Below the pieces are notes generated by a model, which was given only the letters and a program-made list of their open reading frames with translations, was not told the origin of the DNA and did no database searches. DNA of 64,000 nt. Origin: Streptococcus sp. oral taxon 058 str. F0407 (lineage in GTDB: Bacteria > Bacillota > Bacilli > Lactobacillales > Streptococcaceae). Shown here piece by piece: positions 48,731 to 57,123 of the stretch (position 1 is the first letter of the stretch; every line of letters begins with the position of its first letter). The position numbers and the translations under genes were made by a program. The stretch lies in NCBI RefSeq assembly GCF_000235485.1, contig NZ_JH378887.1, positions 148,562 through 212,561 on the forward strand, read 5' to 3'.

Positions 48731-50632
48731 GTTTTTCCCGCACTCGCGGGGGTGATCCCAGGATATGAGCTTGTTATCCTTCCATTTACAAGTTTTTCCC
48801 GCACTCGCGGGGGTGATCCTGAGATAGCCATGATTGAGAAAGGAATGATTAGGTTTTTCCCGCACTCGCGGGGGTGATCCTTGGTTTCAGCGATTTTCAT
48901 TCGTGGTGTTTACGTTTTTCCCGCACTCGCGGGGGTGATCCTATGATCTTGATGCCAGTCTCTATAAAAGTCGGGTTTTTCCCGCACTCGCGGGGGTGAT
49001 CCCTCTTTAAAAATAGGGAGTAGCAGTGTTGCTAAGTTTTTCCCGCACTCGCGGGGGTGATCCTCTGCTTACTTGCGCGCTTGCCCTCGAATGTTGGTTT
49101 TTCCCGCACTCGCGGGGGTGATCCCGGTTAATCTAAGCAACCTAAGAGCAAATCAATGTTTTTCCCGCACTCGCGGGGGTGATCCTGTGACTTATCAGGT
49201 GCCGATTTTGAAAAATGAGTTTTTCCCGCACTCGCGGGGGTGATCCCAGCTTTATCCGTACTAATAATGGAAGCACTGAAGTTTTTCCCGCACTCGCGGG
49301 GGTGATCCTTCGCTCTCCAGCGCCACAAAATCGTCAAGCAAGTTTTTCCCGCACTCGCGGGGGTGATCCTATGTCCGCCCGTTATTGATAAAGCGCATGT
49401 AGGTTTTTCCCGCACTCGCGGGGGTGATCCTATGTTCGAAACCTTTAAGGACAAGCTACGTCCAGTTTTTCCCGCACTCGCGGGGGTGATCCTGCAATGA
49501 CATTTGGTCAATCGTTACTCATTATGTTTTTCCCGCACTCGCGGGGGTGATCCTACCTGTAATATCGTATCCATTGTGGCTAGATAGTTTTTCCCGCACT
49601 CGCGGGGGTGATCCTAAGATAAGGAACAAGAGCAAATGTGTTGTAAGGTTTTTCCCGCACTCGCGGGGGTGATCCTGGTGGCATGCCTACCTTTGCCTAT
49701 GTAAAGGTGTTTTTCCCGCACTCGCGGGGGTGATCCTGGCTTATCATTTAGAAGACCTTTTAAAAGGTTTGTTTTTCCCGCACACGCGGGGGTGATCCCA
49801 CCACTTGGCGCCGTTCGTTGGTAAGGTTCATGTTTTTCCCGCACACGCGGGGGTGATCCTTTGTCAATATTCTTTGTACCACTTTAGATAAAGTTTTTCC
49901 CGCACACGCGGGGGTGATCCTATTATATGAGCATTTGCTAATAGCCTCAAGTTAGTTTTTCCCGCACACGCGGGGGTGATCCTGACCCCTTGGGTAAGGT
50001 ACATGACTTCCTTACGTTTTTCCCGCACACGCGGGGGTGATCCCAGGTAAGACTACTTCAGCGCGTATCTTTGCAAGTTTTTCCCGCACACGCGGGGGTG
50101 ATCCCATGATCCACGCCTATGAACAGAACTTGGACTTGTTTTTCCCGCACACGCGGGGGTGATCCCTTGTGGACTGGTTCTTGCCAACGATTTCAGCAGT
50201 TTTTCCCGCACTCGCGGGGGTGATCCCAGGCCACACCTTTTCAGACGGGACTGGAAATTGTTTTTCCCGCACTCGCGGGGGTGATCCTGTGGTTGACTGT
50301 GTGCCTGTCTTAGTAGATCCGTTTTTCCCGCACACGCGGGGGTGATGTGTGTGTGTGTGTGTGCCGTTTTTCCCGCACACGCGGGGGTGATCCTTTTCGA
50401 TGGATACGAGAAATATCATGCTTTTTAGTTTTTCCCGCACACGCGGGGGTGATCCTAAGCCATCTTATAGGTCTTAAATTTAATATCGGTTTTTCCCGCA
50501 CATGCGGGGGTGATCCCGCCGTAGAGCAGGTCGCCTCTGAGACCGGCTTGTTTTTCCCGCACATGCGGGGGTGATCCTATTAACCGCCAAAGCTCAAGTT
50601 TTAAGCACACGTTTTTCCCGCACACGCGGGGG
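48731..50632 (+). CRISPR. Type I-E CRISPR array, 32 repeats and 31 spacers
   Basis: 28-bp repeats begin GTTTTTCCCGCAC and end GGGGGTGATCC, with the Cas6e hairpin CCCGC/GCGGG in the middle. The period is 61 bp (25 units) or 62 bp (5 units), so spacers are 33-34 nt; one unit (50321-50365) is only 45 bp. The loop base differs by age. Repeats 1-17 have CACTCGCG, 18-24 CACACGCG, 25-26 CACTCGCG, 27-29 CACACGCG, 30-31 CACATGCG, and the last (50611) CACACGCG, which loses its 3' end after 22 nt, as expected for the trailer end. Transcription is on the plus strand from the cas2 side. Full-length spacers all start with C or T. Confidence 0.98.
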
Positions 50633-50733
50633 ATTGACTACATAAAATGAGATATAAGAAAAATATTCCTATTGAAAACTGATAAATTAGAGATAGGAGT
50701 GTTTTATTATAGGAAAAAACATATTTTGTGTAA

Positions 50734-50948
50734 ATGAAGATATCTTACATAACAAAGGAGAAGACAAGTAAATTGAATGAAGTCATCATGGAGACATTTG
50801 GTAACAATAACATCAGTTGGGTAAAAAACTTTTAGAAGAGTATAAGAAAATTTGTCTTTTATCTGTTGTCTTAGAGTGTTTCAGAATTAAATGCTCAACA
50901 TTTTTTGATTGGAAAAACGAGACTAAAATCCTTCTGCCAAATCCCTAG
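50734..50948 (+). pseudogene. Possible remnant of a frameshifted, truncated gene after the array
   Basis: From ATG 50734 a frame runs 33 codons to 50835 (TSKLNEVIMETFGNNNISW). After an A6 run at 50823-50828 a second frame continues without stop (KKLLEEYKKICLLSVVL) to 50948, crossing into the mvaA remnant at 50936. The two pieces read like one helical protein broken by a frameshift and cut by the recombination junction. No family is recognised and chance open frames cannot be excluded. The rest of 50639-50733 shows nothing clear. Confidence 0.3.
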
Positions 50949-51064
50949 CTCTCCTAGCTGGTGCTAGTGAGTCCGAGGTTGCTCCCCTAGTTGAGCGCCT
51001 CATCGCAGATAAAACCTTTAACTTAGAGACAGCCAAGCATTATCTCGAAAACTTACGATCATAA
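50936..51064 (+). pseudogene. Duplicated 3' end of mvaA (last 42 codons)
   Basis: In frame, 50936-51061 encodes AKSLALLAGASESEVAPLVE and on to AKHYLENLRS, then TAA; it lines up base for base in length with mvaA 38773-38901, with most differences at third positions until the last ten codons. It has no start and no upstream mvaA sequence. It is followed by a bidirectional terminator and the convergent scrR, which is where a native mvaA end would be expected. It therefore marks the right border of the CRISPR-Cas insertion. Confidence 0.93.
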
Positions 51065-51066
51065 AA

Positions 51067-51095
51067 AACTCAGACAAATTCGTCTGAGTTTTCTT
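51067..51095. terminator. Bidirectional terminator between mvaA remnant and scrR
   Basis: A 9-bp perfect stem AACTCAGAC / GTCTGAGTT (51067-51075 with 51082-51090), A-rich before and T-rich after. Confidence 0.88.
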
Positions 51096-51099
51096 GTGT

Positions 51100-52065
51100 T
51101 TAAATACTTTTTCCAGGTAATAGGGTGACTGGTAAGAAATAACCAGTTGTCGCAACTTCCTTGCCTTCAATTTTTTGCAGGAGAAGATCGACAGTTAGGT
51201 GGGCAATCTCTTTTAGAGGCTGCTTAATCGTTGTCAAATGAGGATAGTAGTTTTCGATAAAGTAAGTTCCATCATAGCCGATGACCTTGAGCTCATCAGG
51301 AACAGAGATACCTAGCTCCTGAGCGATTTTGATAACCAAAATGGCTGTCAAATCGTCAGAAGCAAAGATAGCATCTGGTTTCTGATGGGTCAAGATATTC
51401 TTGATTTCCATTTCCTTTCTGACGGGAGAAAAGTCACTCGAAACATTGATAATAGGAGCTTTTGGGAGTACAGATGCAAAGCCAGCATGACGCAGTCCAG
51501 TAGGCGAGTTGGAATTGTCATTCCCTGTAATCATGATGATAGACTGGGCACCTGTCTTGACCAAGGTTTGGGCAGCGAGAACTCCGCCACCGTAGTTGTC
51601 AGAGGAGACAACAGGGATGTCTGGAGACAAGTTTCGGTCAAAGGAAATGATTGGCGCTGTCACACGATTGTAGTCTTCGATTCCTAGATTATGACTACCC
51701 GAAATGATACCGTCCACCTGATTGGCCTCTAGCATTTCGATGTATTCCCGTTCCTTCTCGGAGTCATGCTCGCTATTACAGATGATGGTCTTGTAACCAT
51801 TCTTGAAGAGCTGATGTTCCAACTTGTCAATCAACTCTGCATAAAAGACATGACTAATATTTGGGAAAATCAAGCCGATTAACTTGGCTGATTTTCCTTG
51901 GAGGCTTCGAGCCAGGTTGTTGGGCTTGTAGCCCAATTCTCGCATGGCTTCATTGACCTTTTGAATGGTTTTTTCCGATAGATAACCCTTTTTATTGATG
52001 ACCCGTGAGACGGTAGTGGGACTGACACCTGCAAGTTTTGCGACATCAGTTAGTTTTGCGACCAT
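51100..52065 (-). CDS. scrR: Sucrose operon repressor ScrR (LacI family)
   Basis: A 321-residue LacI-type regulator. The N-terminal helix-turn-helix is TDVAKLAGVSPTTVSRVI, then the hinge region LARSLQGKSAKLIGLIFP and a periplasmic-binding-protein-like sensor domain. It overlaps the end of scrB by 20 nt, so repressor and hydrolase are made together. It is named by context: scrB beside it and scrA/scrK divergent. Likely operators lie at 53535, 53590 and 53827. Confidence 0.92.
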   Translation of the reverse strand: MVAKLTDVAKLAGVSPTTVSRVINKKGYLSEKTIQKVNEAMRELGYKPNNLARSLQGKSAKLIGLIFPNISHVFYAELIDKLEHQLFKNGYKTIICNSEHDSEKEREYIEMLEANQVDGIISGSHNLGIEDYNRVTAPIISFDRNLSPDIPVVSSDNYGGGVLAAQTLVKTGAQSIIMITGNDNSNSPTGLRHAGFASVLPKAPIINVSSDFSPVRKEMEIKNILTHQKPDAIFASDDLTAILVIKIAQELGISVPDELKVIGYDGTYFIENYYPHLTTIKQPLKEIAHLTVDLLLQKIEGKEVATTGYFLPVTLLPGKSI

Positions 52066-53500
52066 AATCTAATTCATAGTAGGTTCCGGTTGGCTTTCCA
52101 GACTTGATCAGGATACCATTTTGATCGGCATGCGGAAAGACGCGACCAGAAAATACTTTTTCTCCTTTATTGATGAAAATTTCAAAGACTGAGTTGTCGA
52201 TGAAGATAGTGGCAGTAGTAGCTTGGTTGTCGATTGGGCAAGAACGAGTGCTTCCAAATTCTTGTGCGTACTGCTCACCAGCCTGGCTACGATCTACTGT
52301 CACTTGACCATTTACAAGGTCAAAGATGATGGAAAGTCCCTTGCCTTCTTCATCAGCTAGTAAGACAATCTCGCTCTGGCTATTGGCTTCCAAGTTGAGC
52401 TCGAGTTCATAGGTGTTGTTGGTTTGAGTACGATTTGAGAAGACTTCTTCAGAAGCACGGAGTTCCTTGATAGCTGCGATAGGGTATTGGTAGAGTTTCC
52501 CATCTTTGATGGTCAGTTCCTTAACCAGTGAGAGGGCACCTTGATAATCAAATCGATCAGATGGGTAGGCTACATCCGGTAAACCAAGCCAACTTACTGC
52601 TAGTGCACGTCCGTCAGGAGCGTTGAAGGCTTGAGTTGCATAGGCTTCGAAACCATAGTCTAGATTATGAAGTTGAGACACATCTACTATTTTAGCATTT
52701 TCAGGATCAAAGGAAGCCCCGATTTTGTACATATTTGGAAAGATATTATCGTAGTCTAGAACTTTTTTATCCAATCCTTGTGGACAGTAGAGAAGGACAG
52801 GTTGCTCCCCTACAAAGACCAGATTTGGGCATTCCATCATGTAGGCAGTGCGATCGTTAGCGAAGTCAAGGTCGCCAACTGCTTGCCAGTTTGTGTAGTC
52901 GTTGTCAACAGCCTTGTAGAGACGGACGAAGCCTTTTTTATCCAAATCCTGTCCACCGACGATAGCATAGTATTGACCTTTGAAGTTAAAAATTTGTGGG
53001 TCGCGGAAGTGGTCGGTAGAGTCTGCTGGCTGGTCAATCAAGACCTTGTCAATCTTGGTAATCTTGCCATCTTTATCCAAAAGAGCGCCAATCTGGTAAG
53101 GGTGACGAATCCAGTTTTCATCACGGACATTCCCTGTATAGAATAGGAACAACTGATCACCAAACTGCATGGCAGAACCAGAGTAGGCACCGTGGCTATC
53201 TAATGGGGTATCTGGCAAAACTTTGATTCCAGTTTCTCTAAAATGCACCAAATCATCACTTTCAAGCTGCACCCAAGACTTCAAACCATGAGCTGCACCA
53301 AAAGGAAAGTTCTGGTAAAAGAGAATCCATTTGCCATCAAAATAAGAAAAACCATTTGGATCGTTGAGAAGCCCCATTTTAGGCTCGACATGGTAATGAG
53401 TATGCCAAGGAGATTGTGCCATCTTTTCCTTGATTTGCTTGACTTCATCATCTGTCCAATCTTCGTAGCGTCTGTAGCGACGCTCTGTTGTCCATTCCAT
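52046..53500 (-). CDS. scrB: Sucrose-6-phosphate hydrolase
   Basis: GH32 enzyme that splits sucrose-6-phosphate from ScrA into glucose-6-phosphate and fructose. It has 484 residues. Catalytic motifs: GLLNDPNGF (nucleophile Asp), HFRDPQIF (RDP) and MMECPNL (acid/base Glu), then the C-terminal beta-sandwich. AGGAGG lies before the ATG. It is transcribed away from scrA. Confidence 0.96.
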   Translation of the reverse strand: MEWTTERRYRRYEDWTDDEVKQIKEKMAQSPWHTHYHVEPKMGLLNDPNGFSYFDGKWILFYQNFPFGAAHGLKSWVQLESDDLVHFRETGIKVLPDTPLDSHGAYSGSAMQFGDQLFLFYTGNVRDENWIRHPYQIGALLDKDGKITKIDKVLIDQPADSTDHFRDPQIFNFKGQYYAIVGGQDLDKKGFVRLYKAVDNDYTNWQAVGDLDFANDRTAYMMECPNLVFVGEQPVLLYCPQGLDKKVLDYDNIFPNMYKIGASFDPENAKIVDVSQLHNLDYGFEAYATQAFNAPDGRALAVSWLGLPDVAYPSDRFDYQGALSLVKELTIKDGKLYQYPIAAIKELRASEEVFSNRTQTNNTYELELNLEANSQSEIVLLADEEGKGLSIIFDLVNGQVTVDRSQAGEQYAQEFGSTRSCPIDNQATTATIFIDNSVFEIFINKGEKVFSGRVFPHADQNGILIKSGKPTGTYYELDYGRKTN

Positions 53501-53534
53501 TTTATCTTTCCTCCTAAAGTTCTACTATCTTAAT

Positions 53535-53549
53535 AGTAAACGTTTTCGG
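53535..53549. promoter_or_regulatory. ScrR operator-like site O1
   Basis: AGTAAACGTTTTCGG lies in the scrB 5' leader. It shares the pattern AAACG-TT-TC with the two sites at 53590 and 53827, typical of LacI-family operators; a CcpA role is also possible. Confidence 0.6.
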
Positions 53550-53589
53550 CAAAAAAAGCAAGTCTTTTATGTTAAAAAAGAGAAAAAAA

Positions 53590-53605
53590 TGTCAAACGAT
53601 TATCA
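53590..53605. promoter_or_regulatory. ScrR operator-like site O2 overlapping the scrB -35
   Basis: TGTCAAACGATTATCA contains, on the minus strand, TTGACA, the probable scrB -35 (a weak -10 CATAAA follows 18 bp on). A repressor bound here would block scrB-scrR transcription. Confidence 0.6.
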
Positions 53606-53782
53606 CAAAAGAAAAGCAGACAACTCAGTTAATTATCATGAAAATATGAAAGAAATTGAAAAACAAAAGCTTTGAACCCTCTAACATCAGGATATTTTTA
53701 TGAGGAAATGACAGAATCCACTCAAAAACTATCATAAATGAATATAAAGAACAGAATGAAAATAAAAAAATCTGCAAAACGC

Positions 53783-53810
53783 TTGACATATTTTAGAAAC
53801 ATGATAAAAT
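53783..53810 (+). promoter_or_regulatory. Promoter of scrA
   Basis: -35 TTGACA (53783-53788), a 16-bp spacer and -10 TAAAAT (53805-53810), 68 nt before the scrA ATG. The rest of the 377-bp scrB-scrA gap is AT-rich without other features. Confidence 0.75.
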
Positions 53811-53826
53811 AATAGTCGTAGGGCGA

Positions 53827-53842
53827 ATAAAATCGCTTTCAA
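53827..53842. promoter_or_regulatory. ScrR operator-like site O3 downstream of the scrA promoter
   Basis: ATAAAATCGCTTTCAA sits 16 bp after the scrA -10, where a bound repressor would stop transcription starting or leaving. Confidence 0.6.
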
Positions 53843-53877
53843 ACAAGAACAAAATTTTTATAAGGAGATTTTTGCAA

Positions 53878-55764
53878 ATGAACAATCAGGATATTGCAAA
53901 AAAGGTCATCGAAGCCCTTGGCGGACGTGAAAATGTCAACAGTGTAGCCCACTGTGCGACTCGTCTACGTGTCATGGTCAAAGATGAAGGGAAAATCAAT
54001 AAGGAAGTGATTGAGAACTTGGATAAAGTTCAAGGAGCTTTCTTTAACTCAGGTCAATACCAAATCATCTTTGGTACTGGTACAGTAAACAAGATGTACG
54101 ACGAAGTCGTTGCACTTGGTTTGCCAACATCTTCAAAAGAAGACATGAAAGCTGAAGCTGCTAAACAAGGAAACTGGTTCCAACGTGCTATCCGTACTTT
54201 CGGTGACGTCTTCGTGCCAATCATTCCAGTTATCGTAGCGACTGGTCTCTTCATGGGTCTTCGTGGTCTCATGAACGCTCTTGGAATGACACTTCCAGAA
54301 GATGTTACCATTTACAGCCAAATCCTCACAGATACAGCCTTCATCATCTTGCCAGGTTTGGTTGTATGGTCAACCTTCCGCGTATTCGGTGGAAATCCAG
54401 CCGTTGGTATCGTCCTTGGTATGATGCTGGTTTCTGGTTCGCTTCCAAACGCTTGGGCAGTAGCATCAGGTGGTGAAGTAACGGCTATGAACTTCTTTGG
54501 CTTTATTCCTGTTGTTGGTTTGCAAGGTTCCGTTCTTCCAGCCTTCATCATCGGGGTTGTCGGAGCCAAGTTTGAAAAAGCACTCCGCAAAGTGGTTCCA
54601 GATGTCTTGGATCTCTTGGTGACACCATTCGTGACACTTTTGGTTATGTCTATCCTTGGACTCTTCATCATCGGACCAGTCTTCCACGTTGTTGAAAACT
54701 ACATTCTTCTCGGAACAAAAGCGATTCTTGGTTTGCCATTTGGTCTCGGTGGTTTGGTCATCGGTGGGGTTCACCAATTGATCGTCGTATCAGGTGTGCA
54801 CCACATCTTCAACTTGCTTGAAGTGCAATTGCTTGCTGCTGACCATGTCAATCCATTCAACGCTATCATCACTGCAGCAATGACAGCTCAAGGGGCTGCA
54901 ACTGTTGCCGTTGGTGTCAAAACTAAAAATCCTAAACTGAAAACACTTGCTTTCCCAGCTGCTCTTTCTGCCTTCCTCGGTATTACAGAGCCTGCTATCT
55001 TCGGGGTAAACTTGCGTTTCCGTAAACCATTCTTCCTTTCATTGATCGCTGGTGCTATCGGTGGTGGATTGGCTTCAATCCTTGGACTTGCTGGTACTGG
55101 TAATGGTATCACCATCATCCCTGGTACAATGCTTTACGTTGGGAATGGTCAATTGCTCCAATACCTTCTTATGGTAGCTGTATCATTCGTTCTTGGTTTT
55201 GCACTTACTTACATGTTTGGTTACGAGGACGAAGAAGAAGTTGCTACTGAAGTGGCAACAGAGCGCTTGGTTGAGGAAGAAACAACTGGCAACATTCCAC
55301 TAGCTCCTCAAAACGAAACAATCCAAACTCCTATCGTTGGAGACGTGGTTGCTCTTGAGAATGTTAATGACCCAGTCTTTTCAAGTGGTGCAATGGGACA
55401 AGGGATCGCTGTAAAACCAAGCCAAGGCGTGGTTTACGCACCAACTGATGCCGAAGTATCTATCGCATTTCCAACAGGTCACGCCTTTGGCTTGAAGACA
55501 GCCAATGGAGCTGAGATCTTGATCCACGTTGGTATCGACACTGTATCTATGAACGGTGAAGGCTTTGAAGCAAAAGTTGCTCAAGGCGACAAGGTCAAAG
55601 CAGGTGACGTTCTTGGAACCTTTGACTCAAACAAAATCGCTGCCGCAGGTCTTGACGACACAACAATGGTTATCGTTACCAATACAGCTGACTACGCTTC
55701 TGTGACACCAGTCGCAAGTGGTTCAGTTGTCAAGGGCGACGCGATCATCGAAGTGAAAGCCTAA
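53878..55764 (+). CDS. scrA: Sucrose-specific PTS transporter, EIIBCA
   Basis: Takes up and phosphorylates sucrose to sucrose-6-phosphate using PEP. It has 628 residues from ATG 53878 (AAGGAG upstream). Domains in order: IIB with its phosphorylated cysteine in VNSVAHCATRLRV (about residues 20-32), a ten-segment IIC (about 100-450), and IIA with the active-site histidine in ILIHVGIDTV (near 545-555). Named from the neighbours scrB and scrR; trehalose/beta-glucoside relatives share the fold. Confidence 0.94.
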   Translation: MNNQDIAKKVIEALGGRENVNSVAHCATRLRVMVKDEGKINKEVIENLDKVQGAFFNSGQYQIIFGTGTVNKMYDEVVALGLPTSSKEDMKAEAAKQGNWFQRAIRTFGDVFVPIIPVIVATGLFMGLRGLMNALGMTLPEDVTIYSQILTDTAFIILPGLVVWSTFRVFGGNPAVGIVLGMMLVSGSLPNAWAVASGGEVTAMNFFGFIPVVGLQGSVLPAFIIGVVGAKFEKALRKVVPDVLDLLVTPFVTLLVMSILGLFIIGPVFHVVENYILLGTKAILGLPFGLGGLVIGGVHQLIVVSGVHHIFNLLEVQLLAADHVNPFNAIITAAMTAQGAATVAVGVKTKNPKLKTLAFPAALSAFLGITEPAIFGVNLRFRKPFFLSLIAGAIGGGLASILGLAGTGNGITIIPGTMLYVGNGQLLQYLLMVAVSFVLGFALTYMFGYEDEEEVATEVATERLVEEETTGNIPLAPQNETIQTPIVGDVVALENVNDPVFSSGAMGQGIAVKPSQGVVYAPTDAEVSIAFPTGHAFGLKTANGAEILIHVGIDTVSMNGEGFEAKVAQGDKVKAGDVLGTFDSNKIAAAGLDDTTMVIVTNTADYASVTPVASGSVVKGDAIIEVKA

Positions 55765-55785
55765 TCCTCTTCAAAAATCAAATCT

Positions 55786-55817
55786 AAAAACGAACAAATG
55801 AATGTTTGTTCGTTTTT
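55786..55817 (+). terminator. Terminator after scrA
   Basis: A 13-bp perfect stem (55786-55798 with 55805-55817), A-rich left and T-rich right. Confidence 0.92.
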
Positions 55818-55880
55818 GCTTGAATGGTAAGATTTACAGAGGAAAATCTAAAAAATAGAGAAATGTAGACTTTCAAAATG

Positions 55881-55889
55881 TGCTATAAT
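55881..55889 (+). promoter_or_regulatory. Extended -10 promoter of scrK
   Basis: TGCTATAAT (TATAAT 55884-55889), 27 nt before the scrK ATG; scrK is thus transcribed separately from scrA. Confidence 0.65.
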
Positions 55890-55916
55890 AGAGAAAACAA
55901 AGATAAGAGGTTTATC

Positions 55917-56804
55917 ATGACGAAATTATACGGAAGCTTAGAAGCAGGCGGTACAAAGTTTGTCTGTGCTGTCGGAGATGAAAATTTTAACATTGTAGAA
56001 AAAACACAATTTCCTACAACAACTCCTATCGAGACCCTCGATAAAACCATCGAATTCTTTTCAAAATTCGATAATCTTGCAGGTCTTGCTGTCGGATCAT
56101 TTGGTCCGATCGATATCGACAAAAACTCAAAAACTTATGGCTTTATCACAACAACTCCGAAACCAAACTGGGCAAATGTAGACTTGCTTGGAGCCCTCCG
56201 TCGCGCCCTAAATGTGCCAATGTACTTCACTACAGACGTAAACAGCTCTGCTTATGGTGAAGTGGTTGCCCGTAACAATGCTGGTGGTCGTATCGAAAAC
56301 TTGGTCTACTACACTATCGGTACAGGAATCGGTGCAGGTGTCATCCAACGTGGTGAGTTTATCGGTGGTGTGGGTCACCCTGAGATGGGTCACTACTATG
56401 TGGCTAAACACCCAATGGATGTGGAGAAAGAATTTAACGGCGTTTGTCCTTTCCACAAGGGCTGTTTGGAAGGATTTGCGGCTGGTCCAAGTCTCGAAGC
56501 TCGTACAGGTATTCGTGGTGAAAACATCGAACTCAACAGTTCTGTCTGGGACGTTCAAGCCTACTATATCGCTCAGGCTGCGGTCAATGCTACAGTGACT
56601 TTCCGTCCAGACGTGATCGTCTTTGGTGGTGGAGTCATGGCCCAACAACACATGCTGGACCGTGTGCGTGAGAAGTTCACTGCTCTTCTCAACGGCTACC
56701 TACCAGTACCAGACGTGCGTGACTACATCGTGACGCCAGCAGTCGCAGGAAATGGTTCCGCTACACTTGGAAACTTTGTCCTTGCAAAAGAAGTTTCAAA
56801 ATAA
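55917..56804 (+). CDS. scrK: Fructokinase (ROK family)
   Basis: Phosphorylates the fructose set free by ScrB. It has 295 residues from ATG 55917 (GAGG 6 nt upstream); a GTG at 55878 in frame overlaps the promoter and is rejected. ROK features: ATP-binding start YGSLEAGGTKF, catalytic region GTGIGAGVI and the zinc-binding His/Cys cluster GHPEMGHYY ... CPFHKGCLEG. Confidence 0.94.
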   Translation: MTKLYGSLEAGGTKFVCAVGDENFNIVEKTQFPTTTPIETLDKTIEFFSKFDNLAGLAVGSFGPIDIDKNSKTYGFITTTPKPNWANVDLLGALRRALNVPMYFTTDVNSSAYGEVVARNNAGGRIENLVYYTIGTGIGAGVIQRGEFIGGVGHPEMGHYYVAKHPMDVEKEFNGVCPFHKGCLEGFAAGPSLEARTGIRGENIELNSSVWDVQAYYIAQAAVNATVTFRPDVIVFGGGVMAQQHMLDRVREKFTALLNGYLPVPDVRDYIVTPAVAGNGSATLGNFVLAKEVSK

Positions 56805-56810
56805 ACCACA

Positions 56811-56841
56811 AAATCCACTTGGGAAACCAAACGGATGTTTT
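56811..56841 (+). terminator. Hairpin after scrK (copy A of a GAAA-loop stem)
   Basis: Stem around TTGG-GAAA-CCAA continuing to ATCC/GGAT, flanked by A and T tracts. The core CTTGGGAAACCAAACGGAT recurs at 57095-57113. Confidence 0.65.
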
Positions 56842-57085
56842 CTTTGAAGACAATGTTTTTCGAGCCTTTCCTTAAGTGATTACGGACGGTAGCGACTTTC
56901 TTCGAAATTCCATACCTAAAGTTTGAGCCTAATATCTCAAAGTTTCCGAACACCTGAAACCATTAGATTTCAGGTGTTTCTATCACGGCGGAAAGTCTAG
57001 GTAAGTTCTCGCTTCACTCGCGAAAATAGGAATGATTTCCATAACAAAGTATATTTAGTATCAAGCAATAGTCTGTCTATGTTCG
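56842..57085. other. Hairpin-rich non-coding stretch between scrK and the TVP38 gene
   Basis: No gene is supported here. A strong 11-bp hairpin AACACCTGAAA / TTTCAGGTGTT lies at 56949-56978, and a weaker TTTGAG/CTCAAA pair near 56921-56941. With the two similar GAAA-loop hairpins at either end, the segment looks like a repeat-type or decayed element. Confidence 0.5.
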
Positions 57086-57117
57086 AAAAATCCGCTTGGG
57101 AAACCAAACGGATTTTT
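57086..57117. terminator. Bidirectional terminator at the TVP38 gene end (copy B of the GAAA-loop stem)
   Basis: AAAAATCCG pairs with CGGATTTTT, then TTGG with CCAA around a GAAA tetraloop; symmetrical A and T tracts. It ends 6 nt from the minus-strand gene stop. Confidence 0.85.
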
Positions 57118-57123
57118 CTATTC

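Noticed and set aside
48694-50564. Several open frames on the minus strand with repeated SPPRVREK/ITPASAGKT-like peptides
   Set aside because: They are translations of CRISPR repeats and spacers; the periodic peptide is the 61-bp unit, not a protein.
53501-53877. Extra small gene in the scrB-scrA gap
   Set aside because: The stretch is AT-rich and is fully accounted for by two divergent promoters and three operator-like sites; no frame with a start signal.
56723-56953. Minus-strand open frame overlapping the scrK end
   Set aside because: Half of it is antisense to scrK and the rest crosses hairpins; no start signal. It may be a relic common in streptococcal spacers but cannot be supported here.
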